17,322 nucleotides of DNA, taken from positions 1 through 17,322 of the forward strand of contig JAJTFU010000051.1 of assembly GCA_021299075.1 (NCBI GenBank). The letters run 5' to 3'. This stretch comes from Novosphingobium sp. (GTDB lineage: Bacteria; Pseudomonadota; Alphaproteobacteria; Sphingomonadales; Sphingomonadaceae). Below, one piece after another: positions 1 through 7,886 of the stretch (positions are counted from its first letter, which is position 1; the number at the start of each line of letters is the position of its first letter). The notes beneath the pieces are model-generated. The model saw only the letters and a program-made list of their open reading frames with translations, had not been told where the DNA came from and did not search any database. A program made the position numbers and the translations under genes.

Positions 1-466
1 AGTGGTCGCCCTTGTCCTCGCCAAAGGTCTGGAGCGAGACGAGGTCCGAGCCCGAGCCGGGTTCAGAATAGCCCTGGCACCAGCGGATTTCGCCGCGGGC
101 GATCTGGCCGAGGTAGTGGACCTTCTGCTCTTCGGTGCCGAACTTGAGCAGCGCCGGGCCGAGCATCCAGATCCCGAACGAGGAGAGCGGCGGCCGCGCG
201 TTGATGCGGTTCATTTCCTGCCGCCAGATCTTGGCCTGCTCGGGCGACATGCCCGCGCCGCCATAGGCCTTGGGCCAGTCGGGCACGGTATAGCCCTTGG
301 CCGCGCAGCGCTCCATCCAGAGCTTCTGGGCCTCGCTCTTGAACTGGAACTTGCGGCCGCCCCAGCAGATGTCATCATCGCTGCGAGCAGGCTCGCGCAT
401 TTCGGCCGGGCAGTTTTCTTCCAGCCAGGCGCGGATTTCGCCCCGGAAGGCATCAAGGTCGGACAT
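1..466 (-). CDS. Acyl-CoA dehydrogenase, N-terminal part (cut by window edge)
   Basis: The gene reads leftward off the window, leaving about 155 N-terminal residues. The start ATG at 464-466 has an AGGAG ribosome site 9 nt upstream. Residues 1-125 fit the helical N-terminal domain of FAD-dependent acyl-CoA dehydrogenases. The motif CQGYSEPGSGSDL at about 130-142 is the usual start of the flavin/substrate-binding middle domain. The enzyme family oxidises an acyl-CoA to the 2,3-enoyl-CoA in the cytoplasm. The acyl chain cannot be told from this part, and the catalytic base lies outside the window. It is divergent from the SDR gene across a 186-bp gap and is probably part of the same catabolic region. 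Confidence 0.93.
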   Translation of the reverse strand, partial: MSDLDAFRGEIRAWLEENCPAEMREPARSDDDICWGGRKFQFKSEAQKLWMERCAAKGYTVPDWPKAYGGAGMSPEQAKIWRQEMNRINARPPLSSFGIWMLGPALLKFGTEEQKVHYLGQIARGEIRWCQGYSEPGSGSDLVSLQTFGEDKGDH

Positions 467-652
467 GGTGGCAGACTCCTCTCTTAATCGAAAGGTTAAG
501 GCGAGTCGGGCCGCCCGCGCAAGCGCGGATTTCCAAGGATTTCGCTAAGCGTCTGACAAGGCCCGCTTGCCGTAACGTAAACTGCATGGGCGTTGACCGG
601 GGCTTTCTCAGCCCTAAGCTGGCGGCAAAACAGACCATAGGGACCAGAGGAT
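467..652. promoter_or_regulatory. Divergent intergenic region with candidate promoter and two palindromes
   Basis: This gap serves two divergent genes. Rightward, a candidate -35 TTGACC (593-598) and weak -10 TAAGCT (615-620) are 16 nt apart. The spacer holds an inverted repeat, GGGCT-N5-AGCCC (600-614), placed where a repressor could block polymerase. Near the leftward gene, CTTAA-N8-TTAAG (483-500) lies 17 nt before its start and could be a second operator. These are pattern readings only; no regulator gene is present in the window. Confidence 0.35.
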
Positions 653-1510
653 ATGCGCTTCGCAGGGAAAGTCGCCGTGATCACCGGCGCGGCATCGGGC
701 ATCGGCGAGGAAACGGCGCGGCTGTTCGCCAGTGAGGGTGCCAAGGTCTATGCTGCCGATATGGATCTGGCCGGGGCCGAAGCGCTCGCCGCCGAAGTGC
801 CGGGGATCGTGCCGGTGGCTGTCGATGTCTGCGATGTGGCCCAGATCAAGGCCCTACTCGACAAGGCCGGCAGCGAGAACGACGGCTTCGATATCCTGTT
901 CAACAACGCGGCCGCTGGCGGCGCGCGCGGCGGGATCGAGGAATGCGACGAAGCAGGCTGGGACTGGACCATGAACCTGGTGCTGCGCTCGGTCGCCATG
1001 GGCATTCACCACGCCGTGCCGCACATGCAGCACCGCAAAGGCGCCGCGATCATCAACACCAGCTCGATCGCCGCGGTCGGTCCCGGCTATTCGCCGACCG
1101 CCTATGCTGTGGCCAAGGCCGGCGTGCTGCATCTGACCAAATGCGCGGCGATGGACCTTGCCAAGTTCGGCATCCGGGTGAACGCGGTCCAGCCTGGCTT
1201 CATCAACACCAACATCTTTTCCGCTACCCTGGAAGTGAGCAGTGCGGACAGGGCAACAGTCAATGCGATGATCGCCCAAGGGTTGAGTCAGGCCCAGCCA
1301 GTGATGCGCGGCGGCCAGCCGCGCGACATTGCCGAGGCAGTCGCTTTCCTTTCCAGTGATGCCGCCAGCTTCATGACCGGAGCATCGATGATCGTTGATG
1401 GCGGGATCACGGTCGGCCCGCGCCATTCCTGGGATTCCGAAGCGCCAGGCATGTTCGATACGATCCGCGCCTTCATCGATAGCCGAGAAGCGGCGAGTAA
1501 CGCCCAGTGA
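653..1510 (+). CDS. SDR-family NAD(P)-dependent oxidoreductase
   Basis: A 285-residue classical short-chain dehydrogenase. The cofactor motif TGAASGIG is at residues 11-18. An acidic residue after beta-2 (D36) suggests a preference for NAD. NNAA is at 84-87. Catalytic Ser138 and the YAVAK motif (Tyr151, Lys155) have the expected 13-residue spacing. The C-terminal part carries the usual VNAVQPGFINT and GASMIVDGG motifs. Such enzymes interconvert an alcohol and a ketone; the substrate here is unknown. AGAGG lies directly before the ATG. The stop overlaps the GTG start of the transporter gene, so the two are probably translated together. The C-terminal tail after VDGG (about 35 residues) is longer than in minimal SDRs. 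Confidence 0.93.
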   Translation: MRFAGKVAVITGAASGIGEETARLFASEGAKVYAADMDLAGAEALAAEVPGIVPVAVDVCDVAQIKALLDKAGSENDGFDILFNNAAAGGARGGIEECDEAGWDWTMNLVLRSVAMGIHHAVPHMQHRKGAAIINTSSIAAVGPGYSPTAYAVAKAGVLHLTKCAAMDLAKFGIRVNAVQPGFINTNIFSATLEVSSADRATVNAMIAQGLSQAQPVMRGGQPRDIAEAVAFLSSDAASFMTGASMIVDGGITVGPRHSWDSEAPGMFDTIRAFIDSREAASNAQ

Positions 1511-2946
1511 CCCCCGAAGCGGTCAAGCTGCCGCTCCGGATCAAGCTGGGCAACGGCTTCGGCTCGGTCGCCTATGGGGTCAAGGACAACGGTTTCTCGA
1601 CCCTGCTGTTGCTGTTCTACAGCCAGGTGCTGGGCCTGGAAGCCAGCCTTGTCGGTCTGATCCTGCTGGTTGCACTGCTGCTCGATGCCTTGATCGATCC
1701 GCTGGTCGGCTACTGGAGCGACAAGACCCATGGCCGCTGGGGCAAGCGCCATCCCTGGATGTATGCCGCGATCTTGCCGATTGCGCTGGCCTGGATCATG
1801 CTGTGGCACCCGCCCGAGGCGGCATCGGACTGGCTCTATGGCTATCTGCTGCTGTTCGCCTTCCTGATGCGCGCGGCCGTATCCTGCTACGAGATTCCGG
1901 CGCTGTCGGTCGTCCCGGGCCTGACCACGGACTATGACGAGCGGACTTCGATCACCCGCTGGCGCTTCGTCTTTGCCTGGGCCGGCGGTCTCTTGATGCT
2001 GACCCTGGCTTTCGGTGTCTTCCTGGTGCCATCGGAGCGCTATCCGGTCGGCCAGCTCAACCTGGATGGCTACCAGCTTTACGGCTGGACCGGGGCGGCG
2101 CTGCTGGTGGTGGCGACCTTCGTTTCGGCAATCACGACCCATCGCCGGATCGCCAGGCTTGATTCGAGCCCGCCGGTCCACCTGCCGCTGGGCGAGACCA
2201 TCCGCAAGATTCGCAAGACCCTGGCCAACCGGGCCTTCCTGATCCTGCTGGGCAGCACGCTGCTGGCCTATGCCAACAACGGGCTGACCCATTCCGCCGC
2301 CACTTACATCATGACCTATTACTGGGAGATGCCCCAGGCCGGGTTCATGGCCTACTCGTTCAGCCTGTTCGCCGGCGTGGTGGGCGCCTTCCTGCTGGTG
2401 GGCTTCCTGCAGAACCGGATCGAGAAGAAGACCGGCGCAGTCGTCATGTGGATCGGATCGCTGATCCTGGGGGTGCTGCCCTATATCCTGCGACTGACCG
2501 GCGGCTTCCCGGAGAATGGCGATCCGATCCTGATCCCGCTGCTGTTTACGATTGTGACGATCTCGAACGCCCTGGCGGTGGCAGGATCAATGCTGGTCCA
2601 ATCGATGGCCGCCGACATCATCGAAATGTCGCAGGAGCAGACCGGCGAGCGCTCTGAGGGCCTGTTCTTCTCGGCCTATTTCTTTACCCAGAAATGCGCG
2701 ACCGGGCTGGGCATCTTCCTGACCGGGCTGATCATCAGCCTGTCGGGCTTCCCCGAAAAGGCCCGGCCGGGCGACGTGGCCGTGACGGTCCTGACCGACC
2801 TGTCGATCTATTATCTGGTCGCCGTGATCATCATCGCGGTGATCAACATCGCCATCATCGCCCGCTTCCCGATCACCCGCGAAGACCACGAACGGCGCAT
2901 CGCGCGGCTCTCCGGCGCGATCGATCCACCTGCCACTTCGCCTTAA
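1507..2946 (+). CDS. GPH-family (MelB-like) MFS transporter
   Basis: A 479-residue inner-membrane protein with about 12 hydrophobic segments. It belongs to the glycoside-pentoside-hexuronide:cation symporter branch of the MFS. Helix II has DALIDP (60-65), whose two aspartates correspond to the cation-site aspartates of MelB. It is followed by the family signature GYWSDKTHGRWGKRHPWM (68-85). The start is GTG at 1507, overlapping the SDR stop in GTGA, which indicates translational coupling. Homologues in this group of bacteria often sit in catabolic clusters and need not carry sugars. From the neighbours, uptake of the compound degraded by the adjacent enzymes is the likely role, but the substrate is not readable from sequence. 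Confidence 0.9.
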   Translation: MTPEAVKLPLRIKLGNGFGSVAYGVKDNGFSTLLLLFYSQVLGLEASLVGLILLVALLLDALIDPLVGYWSDKTHGRWGKRHPWMYAAILPIALAWIMLWHPPEAASDWLYGYLLLFAFLMRAAVSCYEIPALSVVPGLTTDYDERTSITRWRFVFAWAGGLLMLTLAFGVFLVPSERYPVGQLNLDGYQLYGWTGAALLVVATFVSAITTHRRIARLDSSPPVHLPLGETIRKIRKTLANRAFLILLGSTLLAYANNGLTHSAATYIMTYYWEMPQAGFMAYSFSLFAGVVGAFLLVGFLQNRIEKKTGAVVMWIGSLILGVLPYILRLTGGFPENGDPILIPLLFTIVTISNALAVAGSMLVQSMAADIIEMSQEQTGERSEGLFFSAYFFTQKCATGLGIFLTGLIISLSGFPEKARPGDVAVTVLTDLSIYYLVAVIIIAVINIAIIARFPITREDHERRIARLSGAIDPPATSP

Positions 2947-2962
2947 CCGGCCGATTAAACCC

Positions 2963-2992
2963 CCTTGGCGCGGCCTTGCGGCTCTGCCAAGG
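2963..2992 (+). other. Inverted repeat between transporter and acyl-CoA dehydrogenase genes
   Basis: CCTTGGC (2963-2969) and GCCAAGG (2986-2992) form a 7-bp stem with a 16-nt loop, 17 nt after the transporter stop. No T-run follows, so it is a poor intrinsic terminator. It could be a processing or attenuation site before the next gene, or chance. Confidence 0.3.
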
Positions 2993-3035
2993 ATAGACCC
3001 AACAAGACTCGATCAAACGCAAGGAAGGACGCCTC

Positions 3036-4328
3036 ATGGATTTCGAACCCACCGAACGGCAACGCTATTGGCGCGATCGCGTGCGCCAGTTCATCGAGGC
3101 CCACGTCCGCCCGCGCAACGACGACTACAAGGCCGAGGACAAGAGCGGCGAGCGCTGGAAGGTCCTGCAGGTCGTTGAAGAGGAAAAGGCCCGCGCCAAG
3201 GCGCAGGGGATCTGGAACCTGTTCATGCCCCCGCGCAATTCGGGCCACCACCACGTTGACGAGACCTTCGAATTCGAAGGCCCCGGCCTGACCAACCTTG
3301 AATACGCCATGTGCGCCGAGGAAATGGGCCGGCTGGGCTGGTCGAGCGAAGTGTTCAACTGCTCCGCGCCTGACACCGGCAACATGGAAGTGCTGCATCG
3401 CTACGGCACGCTGGAGCAGAAGGAAAAGTGGCTGAAGCCGCTGATGAACGGTGAAATCCGTTCGGCCTTCTTGATGACCGAGCCGGCGGTTGCTTCGTCC
3501 GACGCGACCAATATTGAGACCTCGATCCGCCGCGAAGGTGACGAATACGTCATCAACGGCCGCAAGTGGTGGTCGTCGGGCCTGGGCGATCCGCGCTGCA
3601 AGATCGCGATCGTCATGGGCAAGACCGATTTCGAAGCCAGGCGCCACCAGCAGCAGTCGATGGTGCTGATGGAAATCGACAGCCCCGGCGTCGAAGTGAT
3701 CCGCCACCTGCCGGTGTTCGGCTATGACGATGCCCCGCATGGCCACATGGAAGTGGTGATGAAGGACGTCCGCATCCCCGCCAGCAACATGCTGCTGGGC
3801 GAAGGCCGCGGGTTCGAAATCGCCCAGGGCCGCCTCGGGCCGGGCCGCATCCACCACTGCATGCGCACGATCGGCGTGGCCGAAGAGGCGATTGCCAAGA
3901 TGGCCAAGCGGCTCCAGTCGCGCGTCGCCTTTGGCAAGACCGTGGCCGAGCATTCGATCTGGGAACAGCGCATTGCCCAAGCCCGGATCGACATCGAGAT
4001 GACCCGCCTGCTCTGCCTCAAGGCGGCAGACATGATGGACAAGGTCGGCAACAAGGCGGCAGCGCTGGAAATCGCCATGATCAAGGTCCAGGCCCCGAAC
4101 ATGGCGCTGCGGATCATCGACGATGCGATCCAGGCCCACGGCGGCGGCGGCGTTTCGGACGACTTCGGCCTGGCCTCGGCCTGGGCCCACCAGCGCACGC
4201 TGCGCCTGGCCGACGGTCCGGACGAAGTCCACGCCCGCGCCATCGCCCGGATCGAATTCGCCCGCCACTCGGCCAATGCCAAGGCCGACGGTGCGTTCAG
4301 CTCGGGCGATCTGGGAGTCGCCCGCTAA
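3036..4328 (+). CDS. ACAD10/11-type acyl-CoA dehydrogenase
   Basis: A 430-residue FAD enzyme with a complete ACAD fold. Flavin-contact motif MTEPAVASSDATNI is at 147-160 and NGRKWWSSG at 174-182. A C-terminal LADGPDEVH (391-399) resembles ACAD10/ACAD11. In MCAD the catalytic base is the Glu of a YEG motif near the C terminus; by eye the equivalent here is Asp393 of ADG. Family knowledge: ACAD10/11 and the bacterial LvaC act on 4-phosphorylated acyl-CoAs, giving an enoyl-CoA with loss of phosphate. The APH-like kinase encoded two genes downstream fits that partner role. A good AAGGA site precedes the ATG. An ordinary acyl-CoA dehydrogenase activity remains possible. Confidence 0.93.
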   Translation: MDFEPTERQRYWRDRVRQFIEAHVRPRNDDYKAEDKSGERWKVLQVVEEEKARAKAQGIWNLFMPPRNSGHHHVDETFEFEGPGLTNLEYAMCAEEMGRLGWSSEVFNCSAPDTGNMEVLHRYGTLEQKEKWLKPLMNGEIRSAFLMTEPAVASSDATNIETSIRREGDEYVINGRKWWSSGLGDPRCKIAIVMGKTDFEARRHQQQSMVLMEIDSPGVEVIRHLPVFGYDDAPHGHMEVVMKDVRIPASNMLLGEGRGFEIAQGRLGPGRIHHCMRTIGVAEEAIAKMAKRLQSRVAFGKTVAEHSIWEQRIAQARIDIEMTRLLCLKAADMMDKVGNKAAALEIAMIKVQAPNMALRIIDDAIQAHGGGGVSDDFGLASAWAHQRTLRLADGPDEVHARAIARIEFARHSANAKADGAFSSGDLGVAR

Positions 4329-4336
4329 GTAGCCCT

Positions 4337-4426
4337 CCCCTCCCGCTTGCGGGAGGGGCCGGGGTGGGCCCATAAATCCCACCCCTGCCAAGATCCACCC
4401 CTAGCCCCTCCCGCAAGCGGGAGGGG
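4337..4426. repeat. REP-like mirrored hairpin pair
   Basis: Two perfect 10-bp-arm hairpins lie here: CCCCTCCCGC-TT-GCGGGAGGGG (4337-4358) and its exact reverse complement with an AA centre (4405-4426). Between them GGGGTGGG (4361-4368) and CCCACCCC (4378-4385) are also inverted, so the whole block is an interrupted palindrome. The layout resembles bacterial REP/BIME elements. It sits inside a same-strand gene run and ends 4 nt before the GGAG site of the alcohol dehydrogenase gene. It could pause transcription, stabilise the upstream mRNA or affect initiation downstream. Confidence 0.8.
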
Positions 4427-4440
4427 GACCGGAGAAGCAC

Positions 4441-5529
4441 ATGAAAGCCGCAGTCCTCGTCGCCCCTAACCAGCCGCTCGAGATCGAGGATCTGGTGATC
4501 AGCAAGCCGGGTCCGCACGAAGTGCTGATCCGCACCGCCGCCTGCGGCCTGTGCCATTCCGACCTGCACTTCATCGAAGGCACCTATCCCCACGCCCTGC
4601 CCGCCGTGCCGGGTCATGAGGCTGCCGGGATCGTCGAGGCGGTCGGCAGCGAGGTCCGCACGGTCAAGGTCGGCGATGCGGTCGTGACCTGCCTCTCGGC
4701 CTTCTGCGGCCACTGCGAATTCTGCGTCACGGGCCGCATGGCACTGTGCCTGGGTGCCGACACCCGCCGCGCGCCCGGCAGCGAATCGCGCCTGTCGCGC
4801 GGTGACGGCAGCCCGGTCGCGCAGATGCTCAACCTTTCGGCCTTTGCCGAAATGATGCTGATCCATGAGCACGCCTGCACCCGGATCGATCCGGAAATGC
4901 CGCTCGACCGTGCTTCGGTGATCGGCTGCGCGGTAACCACCGGGGCCGGCACGATCTTCAACGCCTGCAAGGTGACGCCGGGTGAGACCGTGGCTGTGGT
5001 CGGCTGCGGCGGCGTAGGCCTGGCGGCGATCAACGCCGCCAAGATTGCCGGCGCGGGCAAGATCATCGCCGCCGATCCGATGCCGGAAAAGCGCGAGCTG
5101 GCGATGAAACTGGGGGCGACTCACACGGTCGATGCCTTGGCGGACGATGCCGCCGCCCAGATCGTCGAGATCACGAAGGGCGGGGTAGACCACGCGGTCG
5201 AGGCCGTCGGTCGCCCGGCCTCGGGCGAACTCGCGGTCAAGTCGCTGCGCCGTGGCGGCACTGCCACCATCCTGGGCATGATGCCGCTGAACCATTCGGT
5301 CGGACTGTCGGCCATGGATCTGCTTTCGGGCAAGAAGCTGCAGGGCGCGATCATGGGGATGAACCACTTCCCGGTCGATATGCCGCGCCTGGTTGATTTC
5401 TACATGCGCGGCCTGCTCGATCTCGACACGATCATTGCCGAGCGGATCCCGCTGTCGCAGATCAATGAGGGCTTCGAGAAGATGAAGGGCGGCCACTCCG
5501 CCCGCTCGGTAATCGTGTTCGACCAGTAA
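4441..5529 (+). CDS. Zinc-dependent alcohol dehydrogenase (MDR family)
   Basis: A 362-residue medium-chain dehydrogenase. Catalytic-zinc ligands are visible in GLCHSD (Cys38) and GHE (His59, Glu60). The structural zinc lobe has Cys89, Cys92, Cys95 and Cys103. The Rossmann motif GCGGVG is at 188-193, with Asp212 at the end of beta-2, which favours NAD over NADP. It would oxidise a primary or secondary alcohol, or reduce the carbonyl. The GGAG site 6 nt before ATG follows the hairpin repeat closely. Only 10 nt separate it from the kinase-like gene, whose ribosome site overlaps the end of this gene. The substrate is not determined. Confidence 0.94.
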   Translation: MKAAVLVAPNQPLEIEDLVISKPGPHEVLIRTAACGLCHSDLHFIEGTYPHALPAVPGHEAAGIVEAVGSEVRTVKVGDAVVTCLSAFCGHCEFCVTGRMALCLGADTRRAPGSESRLSRGDGSPVAQMLNLSAFAEMMLIHEHACTRIDPEMPLDRASVIGCAVTTGAGTIFNACKVTPGETVAVVGCGGVGLAAINAAKIAGAGKIIAADPMPEKRELAMKLGATHTVDALADDAAAQIVEITKGGVDHAVEAVGRPASGELAVKSLRRGGTATILGMMPLNHSVGLSAMDLLSGKKLQGAIMGMNHFPVDMPRLVDFYMRGLLDLDTIIAERIPLSQINEGFEKMKGGHSARSVIVFDQ

Positions 5530-5539
5530 GGACCAGGGC

Positions 5540-6616
5540 ATGAGCGAACCAGCGATCAACGCGGACGAGGCCTTTGTCGGCACGGTCGAACCGGAAGGTG
5601 CCGACCGGCTCGACGAAGCCAAGCTGACCGAGTGGATGCAGGCCAATGTGGCGGGCTTTCAGGGTCCGCTGCATCTGACCAAGTTCAAGGGCGGGCAATC
5701 GAACCCGACCTACAAGATCGAAGCGGCGAGCGGCAATTACGTGCTGCGCCGCAAGCCGTTCGGCCCGCTGCTGCCGAGCGCCCATGCCGTGGACCGCGAA
5801 TACAAGGTCCAGAACGCGCTCAACAAGGCGGGTTTCCCGGCAGCGCGCCAGTTCGGCCTGTGCACTGACGAGAACTTTGTCGGCTCATGGTTCTACATCA
5901 TGGACATGGTCGACGGGAAAACGATCTGGGACGGGGCCATGCCGGGCGCCGAACCTGCCTATCGCCGCGACACCTATTTCGCGATGATCGATACCTTGGC
6001 GGCACTCCACACCGTCGATGTCGAGGCCGTTGGCCTGTCGGACTTCGGCAAGCCGGGCAACTACTTCGGCCGCCAGGTCGATCGCTGGAACAAGCAGTAC
6101 AAGCTCTCCGAAACCGAGCACATGCCCGACATGGAGCGGCTGATCGAATGGCTGCCGCAGACCCTGCCCGAGCAGACCCGCACCAGTGTGGTCCATGGTG
6201 ACTACCGGATCGACAACATGATCTGGGCCAAGGATCGTCCGGAAGTGCTGGCGGTGCTCGACTGGGAACTGTCGACCCTGGGCGACCCGTTGGGCGACTT
6301 CTCCTACGTCTGCATGGCCTGGGTGACGGAGAATGCTGGCCGCTCTGGCGTGTCGAACCTCGATCGCCAGGCGCTGGGCATTCCTGAGCTGGACGAAGTC
6401 GTTGCGCGCTATTGCGAGAAGACTGGTCGTGACAGCCTGCCGGACATGAACTGGCTGTTCGCCTACAACTTCTTCCGCCTGGCTGGCATTCTCCAGGGGA
6501 TCAAGAAGCGGGTGATCGACGGCACGGCCAGTTCGGCCCATGCCAAGGCCCAGTCGGACCGCGTCCAGCCGCTGGTCGACCGCGCGACAGAATTCGCCAA
6601 GCTGGCGGGGATGTAG
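5540..6616 (+). CDS. APH-like phosphotransferase, ACAD10/11 kinase-domain type
   Basis: A 358-residue protein kinase-like/APH-fold enzyme. The nucleotide-loop region GGQSNPTYK is at 51-59, followed by YVLRRKP (67-73). The catalytic loop HGDYRIDN (219-226) supplies the base Asp221 and metal ligand Asn226. DWE (241-243) is the second metal site. The tail ends in FFRLAGILQGIKKR, common in this subgroup. Although related to aminoglycoside phosphotransferases, the best match is the N-terminal kinase domain of ACAD10/ACAD11 and LvaA, which phosphorylate 4-hydroxyacyl-CoAs. The neighbouring ACAD supports this; antibiotic resistance is unlikely. Its stop is one base from the stop of the opposing CoA-transferase gene, with no terminator hairpin seen between. 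Confidence 0.9.
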   Translation: MSEPAINADEAFVGTVEPEGADRLDEAKLTEWMQANVAGFQGPLHLTKFKGGQSNPTYKIEAASGNYVLRRKPFGPLLPSAHAVDREYKVQNALNKAGFPAARQFGLCTDENFVGSWFYIMDMVDGKTIWDGAMPGAEPAYRRDTYFAMIDTLAALHTVDVEAVGLSDFGKPGNYFGRQVDRWNKQYKLSETEHMPDMERLIEWLPQTLPEQTRTSVVHGDYRIDNMIWAKDRPEVLAVLDWELSTLGDPLGDFSYVCMAWVTENAGRSGVSNLDRQALGIPELDEVVARYCEKTGRDSLPDMNWLFAYNFFRLAGILQGIKKRVIDGTASSAHAKAQSDRVQPLVDRATEFAKLAGM

Positions 6617-6617
6617 C

Positions 6618-7854
6618 CTAGCCCTTCACCGCTCCGGCCGCAGCCAGGGCGGTGAACTCGGCCTCGTCGAGCCCCAGCCATTCGGCCAGCAATTCGCGGC
6701 TGTGTTCGCCCACGCGCGGCGGGCGGCGATCGAACTGCGCTGGCGTGCGCGAGAGCTTGCCCGGATAGGCGACCGAGGGAATTTCCACCCCATCCTCGCG
6801 GACGAAATGGTGCAGCGTCCCGCGTGCGGCGACGAAGGGGTCGTTGAAGACGTCCTCCAGCGTGTTGACCGGACCAACCGGCACGCCGGCGGCTTCGAGC
6901 CGCGCGATCAGCGCGTCGCGGGTATGGTCCTTGACCAGGTCCGCCACGATCGCCTCGATTTCATTCCGGTTGGCCAGGCGGTCCCGCGCCAGGGCAAAAC
7001 GCGGGTCGGTACCGAGTTCGGGCACGCCCATCTCGGTGCAGAAGGCCCGGAACTGGAGATCATTGCCCACGGCGATGATCAGCACGCCATCGGCCACGTC
7101 AAACGTCGTGTAGGGCACCACGGTCGGGTGGCGGTTACCGAGCCGCCCCGGCACCACGCCGCTGACCAGATAGCTGGAGCCCTGGTTCGCCATCATCGCG
7201 ATCTGCGTATCGAGCAGCGAGATATCGATCTGCTGCCCCTCGCCGGTCCGCTCGGCATGGCGCAGCGCGGCGAGGATCGAGATCGCGGCGAAGTTGCCGG
7301 TCGAAAGATCCGCCATGGCCACCCCGGCGCGCAGCGGGCCGCCGTCCGCCTCGCCCGTCACCGGCATGAACCCGCCCATGCCCTGGGCCACGAAGTCATA
7401 ACCGCCGCGCTGGGGGGCCGGTCTGGCCGAACCCGGTGATCGAGCAATAGACAATTCGCGGGTTGATAGCGGCAATGCTGGCATAGTCGAGCCCGTACTT
7501 GGCCAGGCCGCCGACCTTGAAGTTCTCCACCAGGATATCCGCCTCGGCCGCCAGCCGCCGGATCAGCGCAGAGCCTTCGGGCGTTGCCATGTCGATCGCG
7601 GCGGAACGCTTGTTGCGGTTGGTGCAGAGGTAATAGGCGCTTTCCCTCGGGTCATCGCTCCCGTCGGGCAGCTTGAGGAACGGCGGGCCCCAGGCGCGGG
7701 TATCGTCGCCCCGCCCGGGATGCTCGACCTTGAGCACTTCGGCGCCAAGGTCGGCCAGGATCTGGGTGCACCACGGGCCAGCCAGGACGCGCGACAGGTC
7801 GAGCACCTTGACGCCCTCAAGCGCGCGCGGAGTTTTCGAAGCAGGTTCGGTCAT
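6618..7854 (-). pseudogene. Family III CoA-transferase (CaiB/BaiF), frameshifted
   Basis: Two leftward reading frames together make one CoA-transferase of about 412 residues. The first starts at MTEPASK (ATG at 7852-7854) with family motifs LDLSRVLAGP and ILADLGAEVLKVEHP and reaches GFGQTGP. There the frame is lost. The other frame resumes at QRGGYDFVAQGMGGFM and contains GVAMADLSTG, whose Asp is the covalent CoA-ester residue of this family, then runs intact to the stop. The break is at a run of six G (7412-7417). Compared with the usual GFGQTGPYAQRGGYDF, five nucleotides appear to be missing. Either the gene is inactive or the read is wrong. The intact enzyme would move CoA between acids, activating a substrate for the neighbouring dehydrogenases. 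Confidence 0.85.
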
Positions 7855-7886
7855 GGCCCAGCCATGCCGGGACTGGCCCACGCTGT

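Noticed and set aside
1288..2292. 334-codon antisense frame over the SDR/transporter junction
   Set aside because: Gln/Arg-rich low-complexity product typical of antisense frames in high-G+C genes.
2955..4391. 478-codon open frame antisense to the acyl-CoA dehydrogenase gene
   Set aside because: It mirrors a well-conserved gene in GC-rich DNA; its translation is His/Ala/Arg-rich with no motif.
4297..5646. 449-codon open frame antisense to the alcohol dehydrogenase gene
   Set aside because: It is a shadow of a conserved zinc ADH and crosses the hairpin repeats; no family features.
5540..6616. Aminoglycoside resistance role for the APH-like gene
   Set aside because: Its catabolic neighbours and its resemblance to the ACAD10/11 kinase domain point to hydroxyacyl-CoA phosphorylation.
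6540..7439. 299-codon plus-strand frame over the CoA-transferase
   Set aside because: It overlaps the kinase gene end and the coding strand is clearly the minus strand with CoA-transferase motifs.
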